This document shows positions 33,335 to 42,577 of a stretch of 64,000 nt of DNA, in pieces. A program made the translations under genes and the position numbers. The stretch is from CAWBXL01 sp963837365 (lineage in GTDB: Bacteria > Acidobacteriota > Terriglobia > Terriglobales > Acidobacteriaceae). Numbering within the stretch: position 1 is the stretch's first letter; each line of letters begins with the position of its first letter. The notes below the pieces were generated by a model. That model was not told the DNA's origin. It worked only from the letters and a program-made list of their open reading frames with translations, and made no database searches. The stretch is from positions 434,001 to 498,000 of the forward strand of contig CAWIMW010000003.1 in assembly GCA_963837365.1 (NCBI GenBank), in the 5' to 3' direction.

Positions 33335-34411
33335 TCAGTGAGCAGTTCCAGCATCGACCACGTTCGCGGTCCTGCTTTGCAGTTGGGATGACTGGAGCCG
33401 GTAACCATCACGGGTTCGTACTTGATATTTTTTCAGGTGGTTGCCGACCAGATTCACTTTGATGCTTCGCCAGCCCCGATTGGGGTTCGCTTGCGGATAG
33501 TAGTTGAGTGAATATAAGTGTCCCAGGTCATCGCGGATTGAAGCAAAGGCCTTTTTCTCATCACGCCACGATTTGGCGAAATAGGCTTTTCCCCCGGTGG
33601 CCGCGGTCATGCGTTCAAAAACCACCGTGGAGACTGGTTCCAGCTTGGCTTGCTGTGTGCTGATCATGTAGACCGACACGCCCACCGATTGGGCCAGTTC
33701 GGCGACGTCCTCAGGCGGAACCACACTGAAGCTGTCAGGGCCGTTGGAAAACACCACCACTACTTTTTTCCCCGCATAACGGGCGGCATCCTTGAGAGTC
33801 AACAAAAGGGTGTTATACAGGGCGGCATCGTCACCGGCTACGGTCGTGCGCACGGCACGTAGAATCCGCGAGCGGTCCGCGGTCAGAGGAGCAGCGCGAT
33901 AGAGATTTCGGCTGTAAGAGTAGAAGGCGATTTTGTCAGCAGTTTCGAGTGAGCGCACAAAATCAGAGATCGCATCCTGGGCGTAAACAAACCCGCGATA
34001 CATGTAATTGCTGGTGTCGAACAGAATGAAGACGTTTGCACCCGCGACCAGTGAACCGAGCGTCTGGGATTCGTCCACGGCGGGCAGTTTGTCCGGCCTG
34101 GTCTCGATTATGGTCATCGCTGCCGGCTGGGGAGTTTCAACCGGCATAGGGATCGACTCATGGCCTTCAGCGAATACGGCAAGCTTTTCTGGAATGCCAT
34201 CTTCAGTAACTTCAAAATCCTGAGGCCGAAGTCCGGTAATGTAGTTTCCCTTGCCGTCGGTCACCGCCACATTTAACTGCACCATATTTACCAGGACATG
34301 AATATCGGGCTGGCTTTCTTGTGCTATCCCTTGAGCGTGCGAATAAGTACATAGCCCTGACAATAGAATCGCCAAGAAGAATCTTCCTTTGAGTATTGGC
34401 TGAAGGCTCAT
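33335..34411 (-). CDS. Secreted VWA-domain protein (VWFA-related acidobacterial type)
   Basis: 358 residues from the ATG at 34411 (GGAGAAA upstream) with a signal peptide (about 8-26). The first third contains a beta-sandwich with LNVAVTDGKGNYITGLRPQDFEV. The second part is a von Willebrand A domain: NVFILFDTSNYMY in the MIDAS position (D-x-S instead of D-x-S-x-S), KVVVVFSNGPDS, then SVGVSVYMIST. This matches the acidobacterial VWFA-related family. It lies 28 nt downstream of the 1036-residue gene on the same strand, so they are likely co-transcribed. Confidence 0.85.
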   Translation of the reverse strand: MSLQPILKGRFFLAILLSGLCTYSHAQGIAQESQPDIHVLVNMVQLNVAVTDGKGNYITGLRPQDFEVTEDGIPEKLAVFAEGHESIPMPVETPQPAAMTIIETRPDKLPAVDESQTLGSLVAGANVFILFDTSNYMYRGFVYAQDAISDFVRSLETADKIAFYSYSRNLYRAAPLTADRSRILRAVRTTVAGDDAALYNTLLLTLKDAARYAGKKVVVVFSNGPDSFSVVPPEDVAELAQSVGVSVYMISTQQAKLEPVSTVVFERMTAATGGKAYFAKSWRDEKKAFASIRDDLGHLYSLNYYPQANPNRGWRSIKVNLVGNHLKKYQVRTRDGYRLQSSQLQSRTANVVDAGTAH

Positions 34412-34439
34412 CACGATTTCTCCATGTATGAAAACAAAA

Positions 34440-37400
34440 TTAGTGCATCGATGCGGTGCCGCTCGCCTGCTCCGTGAGGGCCATTTTTTGCCTATATTCG
34501 TCACCGGCGGCGCGCATAGCTCGAAGAATCGCAGGCCAATCTTCGAATTCCGAGGCGAAAATGTTCTCCACCATGCGATGGGTCAGTTCGGGCACAAGAT
34601 GATGTAACCTCACCGGCGACTGACCGGTCTCATCCGCCAGGCGTGCCCAGTACAAATTACTGGAATCCCAGGACTCCGCCAGCAAACGGCTGTAGTTCCC
34701 GGAGTACGGAGGAAAAGGTTCAATATTCAGCAACTCGCGGGTATAGCTCTGGGACAGTACGGGATGCGGGGTTCCAAAATGTTGCGATAATCGTTCTCTG
34801 CTAACGTCCTCGGGATGCTGCCGGCTCAAGTCATCAAGTTCCTGGCTCGCTGGTCCCCAGGAATGTGCTTCTTGAGGGAACTTGCTGCGAAACTCCGACG
34901 CCAGATAAAAGGTATCCGCCGGGGTCATCTGACGGAGAATCTCAGCAACCTGTCCATCCTCCAGGCTTCGCTCGATGTCATATGTCATCCGCGGAGTCAT
35001 GCGATCGTCAAGAATCCGCATGACCTTGGCACGAAGTTCTGTTTGGTTTGCGGCGGCCCTCAAAAGTTCCTCTCCGCTTCGTTGGTAAAGAGCAACAGCA
35101 TGAAGCTCGTTGCGACTTACCTCCCACCAGCGCGGCAGCACTGCGCTAATCAACAGCCCTGGGACCAGTTCCCGAAAAATCAGCGCCTGGACGTTTTGCG
35201 GGGTAATAAAATCCTGTTCGGCTTCGGCAAGAGCGTAAGGCAAATCGGCCAGCGACCCCACCAAATGAGCGCCACCGCCCGCAGGAGACCCAGCGCCGAA
35301 AAGACTTGGCGACTGCCAGACATGTTCGATTCCAATTACCGTCTCTCCGGCAAAGTCATGCTGGCGGATGAACAACGGATTGTTAAGAAGCAACTGGGCG
35401 CCGGGCGGTTCATAGTAGGCATAATTCAGGCCCACTAACGTATCGCGAAAGAATGAAGTGAGTTGGCCGCGTGCCGCTTCTACTTCTACGCGAGACGCCG
35501 GACCCTTCATGATCTTCGCTACATTGGTCCTCATCTGTACGTCGGTATGCCGGTTGTTGTAGATCCCGGCGGCCCATTCCGTCCGCTCACCTTTGGAGAA
35601 AATGGGACGCGGCATTTCAAATTCCCGCAGTTGCCCGGCGAGTGTGACGAGAGAATCTTCCCCAGGTTTTCCCTGGGCCATGTCGTCCAAGCCATTACCC
35701 AGCGCCCGTAACGTGTCGAGGGACACGAGGCGCTGATTGTCCATGATCGCCTGCATCCTGCCCACCAGTTCCTGATGTGCGGCCTTAGCTTCCGTACCGG
35801 TTTGCGCCGGCCCGGCAAGCAAATCAATAAGCTCTTCCTGGGACGCGTAGGTTTTCCCGAACGCCGCTTGTACAACCTCTGCCAAAGCGTTGCGGCCTGC
35901 ATCAAAGATCTCAGCGGAGGTACGGACAGCAGCGAAGGGCTTGATCATGCGCTGCCAAGAGTTGTTCAATTCAGCTTTGGGAATCTGGCCTTGACGGGCA
36001 AGGATTTGCCAAATGCCGACATTCGCCTGGAAAGTCCCAAGCGCATTGCCGCGCAATGAAAGATTACTCAGGCGATCCATGTGCTCCGCAACATTCAGAA
36101 AGAGAGCAATAGAAGCGTCATTCAATTCGGGAAACTCGCCAAAAATCCGGTACTGATCGCTGAAGTCGCGAAACTTGCTGGCGAGCGTCCGCACCATCTG
36201 CGGGCTCAGCTTCTGCTGCGGGGTGCGCCGGCTATCGAGTTCGCAGAGCGCCAAATAGATTTGCAAGGGGCCTACCGTGCTGTTAATGCGACTCAGGCCG
36301 AAAAGGGTTTGTACCATCTGCTCCGGCGTATTGATGCCGCTGGCCCGGTTGCTCCATCGTCGCCCCACCGGAGAACTGGTCTTTTGCGCCAGTATGGTTC
36401 TCCAGACTTCGATGTTCCCCGGCACCAGCGGCTCGCCATGGCCATCGAATTGAAGGAGCATGACCAGAACCAGCAACCCTGGAGCGGGGCGAAAAACTCC
36501 TCTGGTAGCTTCTGTCGAATCTGCCGAGCGCAAAGCTTCATAGAAAAGATGCATCCTGCGGGGTTCGGTGAAATACACCTGCTGGCTCCGTTTGACCCGC
36601 GAGAGAGCGTCAAAATAAGCGGCCATCCAGCCTTTGTCCTTTGCCACTAACTGGCTCACGAACTCTCCCGGCAAGTCGGGCCCAACTCCTACCAACTCCT
36701 TCCATGCGGGTTCGGCATTGGTGCCGCCGGGGACGATGACGCGCCCGGAGCGGATACTGATATGACTTCCATAGAAATCCAGGACGGCGGCATGAGGAAT
36801 TAATTTGCCGAGTTTTGCGGATTGGTGTAATGCCGATCTGGTTTCCGGGTCGAGCTGTGAAAGCGCCCAGTACAATCGAGCCAGATGAGGATCTCGCAAA
36901 AGGGCATCAATCAGATCGTTACTTCCCTCGTCTTTCTTGATACTTGGGCTGGTCCATTCGCTTTCCTGGAAGAGCACTGGCACGCGGGTAGCGGGGTACG
37001 GATAGGCAAAGGGCTTGCCTCCCCGAAGGGCTTCTTCAAGGTCCGGCAAGGGAAACCCTGAATCAATGGTCAGGAAAGCTCTCTTGGGGTCATCGGTCTC
37101 CACGTAGGCATTGCTTTGTCCACAGGTTCCTCTGGTTCGGTAGCCGAGCACCAGCAGCAATGACCTGGCGTCATCACAGTTGGAAGCACGGATGACGCCG
37201 TCTGCGCCAGCCAGCGAGGTCAACTCGCGGGCCTGTTGTACATATCCGCTGAGCAGGTAGAGGTATTCGGTCGGCTGACTATTTGCCACATACCCTATTT
37301 GGAATATGTTATGGCTCAGTAGCGGAATAACCGCTTCGGGAGGGATCTCCCGGCTAATACTGGCCATGCGCAGAAAGGACCGCAGCGGCCCTGGAATCAC

Positions 37401-37550
37401 GATTTGTCCTGTGGATAAGGCCGCCGCCTGCTCAGGAGGTTTGGCCGTTCCATCCGTGGGAATACCTGCGGGGGTTGCGCTCCAGGAATTGCAAAATGAA
37501 CAAAAGAAAAGGGCAACTACCGCAAAAGTACGGAAGCAAGGAGAGTTCAT
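34440..37550 (-). CDS. Large secreted protein of unknown function
   Basis: 1036 residues with a signal peptide (about 1-24; VVALFFCSFCNSWS). The mature chain is mostly helical with many charged residues. No catalytic motif, no transmembrane segment and no tandem repeat stand out. Two Cys pairs (near DDARSLLL and TRGTCGQSN) could form disulfides. Length and composition suggest a multi-domain periplasmic or outer-membrane-associated protein. It is followed by the VWA protein 28 nt downstream. I do not recognise the family. Confidence 0.75.
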   Translation of the reverse strand: MNSPCFRTFAVVALFFCSFCNSWSATPAGIPTDGTAKPPEQAAALSTGQIVIPGPLRSFLRMASISREIPPEAVIPLLSHNIFQIGYVANSQPTEYLYLLSGYVQQARELTSLAGADGVIRASNCDDARSLLLVLGYRTRGTCGQSNAYVETDDPKRAFLTIDSGFPLPDLEEALRGGKPFAYPYPATRVPVLFQESEWTSPSIKKDEGSNDLIDALLRDPHLARLYWALSQLDPETRSALHQSAKLGKLIPHAAVLDFYGSHISIRSGRVIVPGGTNAEPAWKELVGVGPDLPGEFVSQLVAKDKGWMAAYFDALSRVKRSQQVYFTEPRRMHLFYEALRSADSTEATRGVFRPAPGLLVLVMLLQFDGHGEPLVPGNIEVWRTILAQKTSSPVGRRWSNRASGINTPEQMVQTLFGLSRINSTVGPLQIYLALCELDSRRTPQQKLSPQMVRTLASKFRDFSDQYRIFGEFPELNDASIALFLNVAEHMDRLSNLSLRGNALGTFQANVGIWQILARQGQIPKAELNNSWQRMIKPFAAVRTSAEIFDAGRNALAEVVQAAFGKTYASQEELIDLLAGPAQTGTEAKAAHQELVGRMQAIMDNQRLVSLDTLRALGNGLDDMAQGKPGEDSLVTLAGQLREFEMPRPIFSKGERTEWAAGIYNNRHTDVQMRTNVAKIMKGPASRVEVEAARGQLTSFFRDTLVGLNYAYYEPPGAQLLLNNPLFIRQHDFAGETVIGIEHVWQSPSLFGAGSPAGGGAHLVGSLADLPYALAEAEQDFITPQNVQALIFRELVPGLLISAVLPRWWEVSRNELHAVALYQRSGEELLRAAANQTELRAKVMRILDDRMTPRMTYDIERSLEDGQVAEILRQMTPADTFYLASEFRSKFPQEAHSWGPASQELDDLSRQHPEDVSRERLSQHFGTPHPVLSQSYTRELLNIEPFPPYSGNYSRLLAESWDSSNLYWARLADETGQSPVRLHHLVPELTHRMVENIFASEFEDWPAILRAMRAAGDEYRQKMALTEQASGTASMH

Positions 37551-37827
37551 GGCCGGAGAGCCTCATGGGAACGCCGAGTTATTCCAGCCCTAGTTCCCGG
37601 CTCCGAAAGTAAAGACCAGCCAGGACAGATGCTGGATCTCGCGATCCACCAAATTCTGTCCCGCAAAAATACTCCTTCTTGGGCTGCGCGCCAAGCTCTT
37701 TTTGAGACTGGGAGCGGATTGTACGAGAACTGGGTTACCGCTTTAGAACTGGAAAAGCTTCCTCAGGACCGATATCGAGATAAAAGGGGCCGGCAGAGAC
37801 TTGCGGGAATCCGCCGCTGATTGAGGT

Positions 37828-38310
37828 TTAGATCGGTTCCAGACTTTTGGCGTCAGCCACGTTGTCGGGCTGATCGGAAAAGGTCTTACCCGGGCCGAAT
37901 GCGACCTTTTCATACTTATTGCCGGCCTTACGGATGGCATCATGCCAGCCGTCATCCCAGCTGATGTGGGCCGCACCGTCCTCCACCTTCCAGGTTCCGC
38001 GGGCTGCACCGATGGACTTGGTGGCACGGCCCTTCCGATCGAGCGTGATAATGAAAGTGTTGCCCTGACCGTCTCCGACTCTCCACCTGCCTAGAAAGTG
38101 TCCGGCGCTGGCAGTGAAGGACTCCGAAGGAAGCGGCACGGCCGTAGTTTTCGTGGAAGTCTTGAACTGAATGCGATCTACATCAGACAGCGGGAAACTC
38201 TGTTGATGACCGTCCTTGAAAGTGATGACAACCGAACCTCGGTCGTCGCTTGCGCCGGCAGCCAACGTAAGCAGTCCAACGATGATGACGCTCTTAACAA
38301 TGTTGCGCAT
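37828..38310 (-). CDS. Small secreted protein of unknown function
   Basis: 160 residues with a signal peptide (about 1-20) and GAGGTG just before the ATG. The N-terminal part has VVITFKDGHQQSFPLSDV; the second part (HFLGRWRVGDGQGNTFIITL, then GTWKVEDGAAHISWDDGW) resembles small beta-barrel proteins that bind a lipid or ligand. The repeated G-x-W and D-G-W pattern is noticeable. No enzymatic motif. The gap 37551-37827 contains no convincing gene. Confidence 0.7.
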   Translation of the reverse strand: MRNIVKSVIIVGLLTLAAGASDDRGSVVITFKDGHQQSFPLSDVDRIQFKTSTKTTAVPLPSESFTASAGHFLGRWRVGDGQGNTFIITLDRKGRATKSIGAARGTWKVEDGAAHISWDDGWHDAIRKAGNKYEKVAFGPGKTFSDQPDNVADAKSLEPI

Positions 38311-38382
38311 GGCTCACCTCTTTCGATTGCCGACAGTATCTTAATATGGATACGTTAACTGCTCATGTGTAGTTCACGAAAA

Positions 38383-38934
38383 TTATACGGAGGGGGCATC
38401 TCTCGCAGGTGGCGCATCCCGCTTTATCAAGCGCAAGTAGAGCATGTAAACCACGATCCCCAGGTTCACGACAAACAGCCCAACTCCAAAGATGGTCAAA
38501 CGGCGGAACAGTTCGTTGATCTCAAAGGGTAGATACAAAGCGCCGGATGCGGCCGCGAACCACTCCGCCCAGGCCCGCATTCTCCATAAGCCGTACGCTT
38601 CGACGAACCGCAGGGTTGAATAGAGGGCAGCCACAACCGCCACCAGAATCAGCTCTCGATCAGTGATGTCCTGGGCCACGCGAAGGAAGACATCGGAATA
38701 ATGGTAGCGGTGCTTGATATGAAGGAAACGCAGAAGACTCACCGCAACGTCCCACACATCGCGGTGGTACAGCGACAGCGCGCCAAACCCAGCCAACAGG
38801 ACCACCAGCCCCTTGGCCAGTTCCACCGAAGCGATGGCCCGTATTACCTCGGTCTCGGTGTCGAGCTTGTGCTTGCGCGGAGGCAGGTTGTCGCCGGGCT
38901 GGTCTTTCATTCCGGCTTGGGCATTCGATGACAT
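38383..38934 (-). CDS. DUF2127 family membrane protein
   Basis: 183 residues. Hydrophobic segments at about 37-56, 92-110, 120-138 and 147-170 are separated by short loops; IASVELAKGLVVLLAGFGAL and YGLWRMRAWAEWFA are typical of DUF2127. The first 30 residues are hydrophilic. The family has no known function; the position suggests no operon. Convergent or divergent neighbours are unrelated small secreted proteins. Confidence 0.78.
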   Translation of the reverse strand: MSSNAQAGMKDQPGDNLPPRKHKLDTETEVIRAIASVELAKGLVVLLAGFGALSLYHRDVWDVAVSLLRFLHIKHRYHYSDVFLRVAQDITDRELILVAVVAALYSTLRFVEAYGLWRMRAWAEWFAAASGALYLPFEINELFRRLTIFGVGLFVVNLGIVVYMLYLRLIKRDAPPARDAPSV

Positions 38935-39048
38935 AATCTGTTCAGCCCTGGTGCAAGGTCCTCAAAGGAACCTTTTACTACCATCAAGCGTCCTTATGTG
39001 GGTAGTCTAAGCAAAAATCGGCAATTCTCAGCGGCACGGAGGTAGGAC

Positions 39049-39972
39049 ATGAACTGGGCCAAGATCATAGCATTATTGGCGGCAAGCGTGGTGGGAGCCG
39101 GTGGGCAGCAGACGCAACCTCCTCCGCAAACCGCCCGGCAGGCCTTGCTGGAGATGTTCTTCAGCAAGGACCCGCAAGCATTTGAGAAACATGTGCCTGA
39201 AACTGCGCGCGAGATCTTTGGCAAGACCGACGCTGGATTGATGGCAGTAGTAACCGGGCAAATCTACGGCATTCACAGTCAGCTGAATCTCCCTGGCAGT
39301 CATCTTGAGACCTTTGATGCCGGTCCGCTGTTATTGGTATCCGAAAGACTGCAAGACAACCATCAGGAGCGCGTGGAAATAGCCGTCGAACGCGACGATT
39401 TATCGGGCGATGAAGACGAGATTGAACTTTCGCTGCATGTTTATAAAGACGGGATGATCGATAGAATGCCGGTAGTCCCGGGCTTGATTCTCGACATGAA
39501 AGAGGAGAAAGATGTATGGCGGCTCAGTCAACTTACCCTGGCACTGCACGTGCCGCTCTCCGATCCCGATTACGTCAAAGGCATTGCTGAGGATATGCGG
39601 AGGACCCGGCAGAGAATGGTTGAGTACCAGACCATTGGGTCACTGCAAGCCCTGAAAACGGCTGAGATGTCTTATCAGAAATCCTCCGGCGGCTACACCT
39701 GTAACCTGGAGAATCTAATGAAAGGATGGGACGCGGCTGCGACTCAGCCCAACGGTAAAGAGAGCTATGCCTTCAAGGTTGTGGATTGTTCCGGCTCGAG
39801 TTTTCACATCACTGCCGAACCTGCAAAGGATGGCCCTGCAAGGCGGGCCCTGTGCATCGACGAAAGTGGCCAGGCGCGCTTTGCCGATGATGACAAGGGG
39901 CCAACCTGCTTGAGCAGCGGGAAACCGGTGGATGAAATGGAGACCGGGGAGGTCCACGGGGTTATTGATTAG
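39049..39972 (+). CDS. Secreted protein with C-terminal pilin-like domain
   Basis: 307 residues with a short N-terminal hydrophobic segment (about 3-18). The middle part is an uncharacterised alpha/beta region. The C-terminal 120 residues (IGSLQALKTAEMSYQKSSGGYTC) look like the globular head of acidobacterial type IV pilin-like proteins and are similar to the end of the fusion protein at 42578. It lacks the N-terminal pilin helix itself. It overlaps the next gene's stop by 4 nt on the opposite strand. Function unknown. Confidence 0.65.
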   Translation: MNWAKIIALLAASVVGAGGQQTQPPPQTARQALLEMFFSKDPQAFEKHVPETAREIFGKTDAGLMAVVTGQIYGIHSQLNLPGSHLETFDAGPLLLVSERLQDNHQERVEIAVERDDLSGDEDEIELSLHVYKDGMIDRMPVVPGLILDMKEEKDVWRLSQLTLALHVPLSDPDYVKGIAEDMRRTRQRMVEYQTIGSLQALKTAEMSYQKSSGGYTCNLENLMKGWDAAATQPNGKESYAFKVVDCSGSSFHITAEPAKDGPARRALCIDESGQARFADDDKGPTCLSSGKPVDEMETGEVHGVID

Positions 39973-40934
39973 CCCCGCACACTGGCCCGCAGTTCCGCCA
40001 CGATCTCCGCGGCAGCCTTGCGCGCGGCATCGTGTTGGGTGACATCGAACGAGATTGCGCCGACGCGTGCGTGCCCGCCTCCACCATAGCGCTCACAGAC
40101 CCGAGCCAGATTCACCGTAGGCTCAGACGGCGCCCAGGGGTTGGATCCCACCGAAACTTTCACCCGGAAATGACTCTTGCTGAGCCCAACGCTGTAGATG
40201 GACTCGGGATGCAGGTAATAAGGCACAAACTTGTTGTAGCCATCGAGATCCTTGTCGGTGACGTCGAAAAACAAGGTGCCGTCCTTCGATTCCGTGCGTT
40301 CATTCAGGATTGCAATCGAGCGCTGATGGCGTTCGAGTAACGGCGGCAGTACAGTTGCCACGAAAGGCTCATCAATTATTTGTTGCAGAGATTTAGTTGC
40401 CAGGAGAGGAATCAGTTTCTGCCCGAAACTAGGATCAGTCGCCGACTCAATCACCATGGTCAGCTTCATTGCTGGTGCTTTCATTTCCACGGCTGTGCGG
40501 GCGTCCTCGTAGAGTGCGCCGTCAATAATGTCGGTCCAGTGCACCAGTTCGGCCACGGGGGCGGGATCAAAGCCAAACCGGGTTTGTGCAATCATGGCCA
40601 AAAAGCTGGTGCAGGACTTGAAATCCGGATCGTAGAACTTGCGATTGCTCTGGTCCTGCTCGAAATGCTCGGCATCTTGCGGGCTCAGGAAGGCGCTCTC
40701 ATGGTGGTCGAACCACCAGGTAATCTTGGGCGAGCTGGAATACTTAAAATCCACAATGGCGTTTTCATCGCCGTCGAAGTCGCTCTCATTAAACAGCGAA
40801 CCAGCGCGGTGCAATAACCCGGAAAAGACGAATTCCACGTCGCCACGAATGCGTTCCCGGTAGAAACGGGAAAACAATGCAGCCGAGGACGCCCCATCAA
40901 AACACTTGTCGTGATAAAAGACCCGAACTTTCAA
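39969..40934 (-). CDS. DHH-family phosphoesterase
   Basis: 321 residues. Metal-binding motifs: VFYHDKCFDGASSAALF (D-x-x-x-D-G), the region around IVDFKYSS, and WWFDHHESAF, the DHH triad. The C-terminal DHHA1-like site GGGGHARVGAIS is intact. Such enzymes hydrolyse small oligonucleotides, 3'-phosphoadenosine phosphate or cyclic dinucleotides with Mn or Mg ions. It is cytoplasmic. It is encoded alone and is convergent with the upstream secreted protein gene (4-nt overlap). Confidence 0.87.
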   Translation of the reverse strand: MKVRVFYHDKCFDGASSAALFSRFYRERIRGDVEFVFSGLLHRAGSLFNESDFDGDENAIVDFKYSSSPKITWWFDHHESAFLSPQDAEHFEQDQSNRKFYDPDFKSCTSFLAMIAQTRFGFDPAPVAELVHWTDIIDGALYEDARTAVEMKAPAMKLTMVIESATDPSFGQKLIPLLATKSLQQIIDEPFVATVLPPLLERHQRSIAILNERTESKDGTLFFDVTDKDLDGYNKFVPYYLHPESIYSVGLSKSHFRVKVSVGSNPWAPSEPTVNLARVCERYGGGGHARVGAISFDVTQHDAARKAAAEIVAELRASVRG

Positions 40935-41103
40935 ATTAGCCCCTTTGACTAGCCTACCAGCCCGTCCGATTGTCCTCAGCGAGTGAATAGGGAAAAGAGA
41001 TTAGGATGGCGGTGCGGAGGAACTTCTGTCAAGTGACGCGAATCCATTTTGGGAATAATCTGCCCCCGCTGACTTCCCATGCAAGCCAAGGAGGGCAAAT
41101 AAA

Positions 41104-41127
41104 AAGAGCGAACGTGGGTTCGCTCTT
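41104..41127 (-). terminator. Intrinsic terminator after the DUF4870-like gene
   Basis: AAGAGCGAAC (41104-41113) pairs with GTTCGCTCTT (41118-41127) around a 4-nt loop. On the minus strand it is followed by TTTATTTG. It lies 23 nt past the 41151 stop. Confidence 0.85.
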
Positions 41128-41150
41128 GGGTACGGGAAACAGAAGGCTCT

Positions 41151-41555
41151 TTAAGCCCCAGCCTGCTTTGCAGCCATGTCTCCGATGACAGGCAGCTTGA
41201 ACATCTGGCCCTGGTAGGCTTTGATGAACAAGACGATCAAAAGAATGAAATATCCGAGCCCGACGATCGGCAGGAGTATCCATCCAATGATAGGAATGAT
41301 GGCAAGAATAAACCAGGTTGCAATCCAGGCCACCGCGACAAACAGACATTGAAAGGCATGGAAGCGCACGAACTTGTTCTTGTTGTAGGGTTCGATCAAA
41401 AGGAAGATAACCGCAACGATGGGAATATAAGCCAACGCACCCATGAGGTTATCATTCGATGCGCTAGCCGGTGCCGCCGGCGCCTTGGTGGAGCACGCCT
41501 CACACATAGTGGTTCCATCCGCTACTGCCGTTCCACATCCGCTACAAAATGCCAT
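41151..41555 (-). CDS. Zinc-ribbon DUF4870 / Tic20-like membrane protein
   Basis: 134 residues. An N-terminal zinc ribbon (MAFCSGCGTAVADGTTMC, with CxxC twice) is followed by three hydrophobic segments and the DUF4870 signature YNKNKFVRFHAFQCLFVAV, then PIIGWILLPIVGLGYFIL. DUF4870 proteins are related in layout to Tic20-type membrane proteins, but the function in bacteria is unknown. Its own strong terminator follows. Two further genes with CxxC ribbons (41979 and 42578) lie nearby, making a cluster of zinc-ribbon membrane proteins. Confidence 0.82.
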   Translation of the reverse strand: MAFCSGCGTAVADGTTMCEACSTKAPAAPASASNDNLMGALAYIPIVAVIFLLIEPYNKNKFVRFHAFQCLFVAVAWIATWFILAIIPIIGWILLPIVGLGYFILLIVLFIKAYQGQMFKLPVIGDMAAKQAGA

Positions 41556-41673
41556 GGGGCCCTCCTGCCATTCTTTGAACCATCAGGAAACCAAAGGTGT
41601 TGCCAAACACCAACAGCACACTGGGGCTGCAAGGTACCAGAATTGCCTTTACAAGGCAAATCTGTTTTGGACT

Positions 41674-42003
41674 CTACGAGACAGGGTCGGCTGTTCCCAG
41701 GGGGACGCCACTGCGGCAGCGCCATAAGCGCCGCGCGGTCATTCCGACTCCCCGAGTAAACCCATAGCGCCGGACGGCTTCAATGGAGTAGTTGGAGCAG
41801 GTAGGTTGGAAGCGGCATTGAACATGACCTTCCAGCAACGGCCTGCCGCCGTGCTGATACAAATGCACCAGGGCAATATATGCCGGGCCGGTGATTTGGC
41901 GGTCCGGGGCCCGCAGTCCATCGAGCGCCGTCACACTCACTGCCAGCCCGATCAAGGCCAGATAGGTGCCGGGATATCTCAGGCATTTCCGCAATGTGGA
42001 CAC
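41674..42003 (-). CDS. yidD: Membrane protein insertion efficiency factor YidD
   Basis: 109 residues with the YidD core CRFQPTCSNYSIEAVRRYG, where three Cys and the S-x-Y are typical, plus a hydrophobic N-terminus. YidD aids insertion of inner-membrane proteins with YidC and is normally found between rnpA and yidC; here it is isolated. It probably starts with GTG at 42003, which lies inside the 3' end of the upstream zinc-ribbon gene (25-nt overlap). A downstream start is possible. Confidence 0.85.
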   Translation of the reverse strand: MSTLRKCLRYPGTYLALIGLAVSVTALDGLRAPDRQITGPAYIALVHLYQHGGRPLLEGHVQCRFQPTCSNYSIEAVRRYGFTRGVGMTARRLWRCRSGVPLGTADPVS

Positions 42004-42344
42004 GTCGCGCTCACCTGCATCCGCTTGTTGTTACAGTGCGGGCAACGAACCAAATTCCCTTGCGGCCGGGTCAATACGTAGATGATCAGGCCAATCAAGC
42101 CGGTGAAAAGCACCAGGATCATCCACAGGACGGGAGTATCCATGTTCCGGTTCTTGGCATCGCGCGCCACCCATACCAGCAGCGCGATGTGAAGGGCAAT
42201 GATGGCGAGGATGAGAAAGCCGAAAAACCCCAGACAGCCGCAGGCCGCAAGGCCGCCGGCGGCATCATCATTGCTGTTTAGAAACACGAAATTCGCGAAC
42301 AGTGTGGCTGCGCAGGTTCGGGGTTCCATTGACCCAAGATGCAT
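41979..42344 (-). CDS. Small membrane protein with C-terminal zinc ribbon
   Basis: 121 residues from the ATG at 42344 (GGGAGACGG upstream). Two hydrophobic segments (CGCLGFFGFLILAIIALHIA and WMILVLFTGLIGLIIYVL) are joined by VARDAKNRNMD, like PLDc_N-type small membrane proteins. The C-terminus has CPHCNNKRMQVSATCPHC, a complete zinc ribbon. No known function. It overlaps yidD by 25 nt, so the two are co-transcribed. Confidence 0.72.
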   Translation of the reverse strand: MHLGSMEPRTCAATLFANFVFLNSNDDAAGGLAACGCLGFFGFLILAIIALHIALLVWVARDAKNRNMDTPVLWMILVLFTGLIGLIIYVLTRPQGNLVRCPHCNNKRMQVSATCPHCGNA

Positions 42345-42577
42345 TTCCGTCTCCCGACAAGAACTTATGGTTGCATATCGATACAGCACGCCACGAATCA
42401 GGCATGAACTCCCACAGACATGCTCAAGATCGTTCGGCGGACATTACCAAAAAAGAGGCGCAGGAGCAACGGGAATCAGCCTATGGAATTGACCAGGTTT
42501 GTGACTCAGAGTACCGTTTGGAGTCAAATCTCCTCCTATCCGGATTGATGGCTGGAGATTTGCCAGGAGGAACCACC

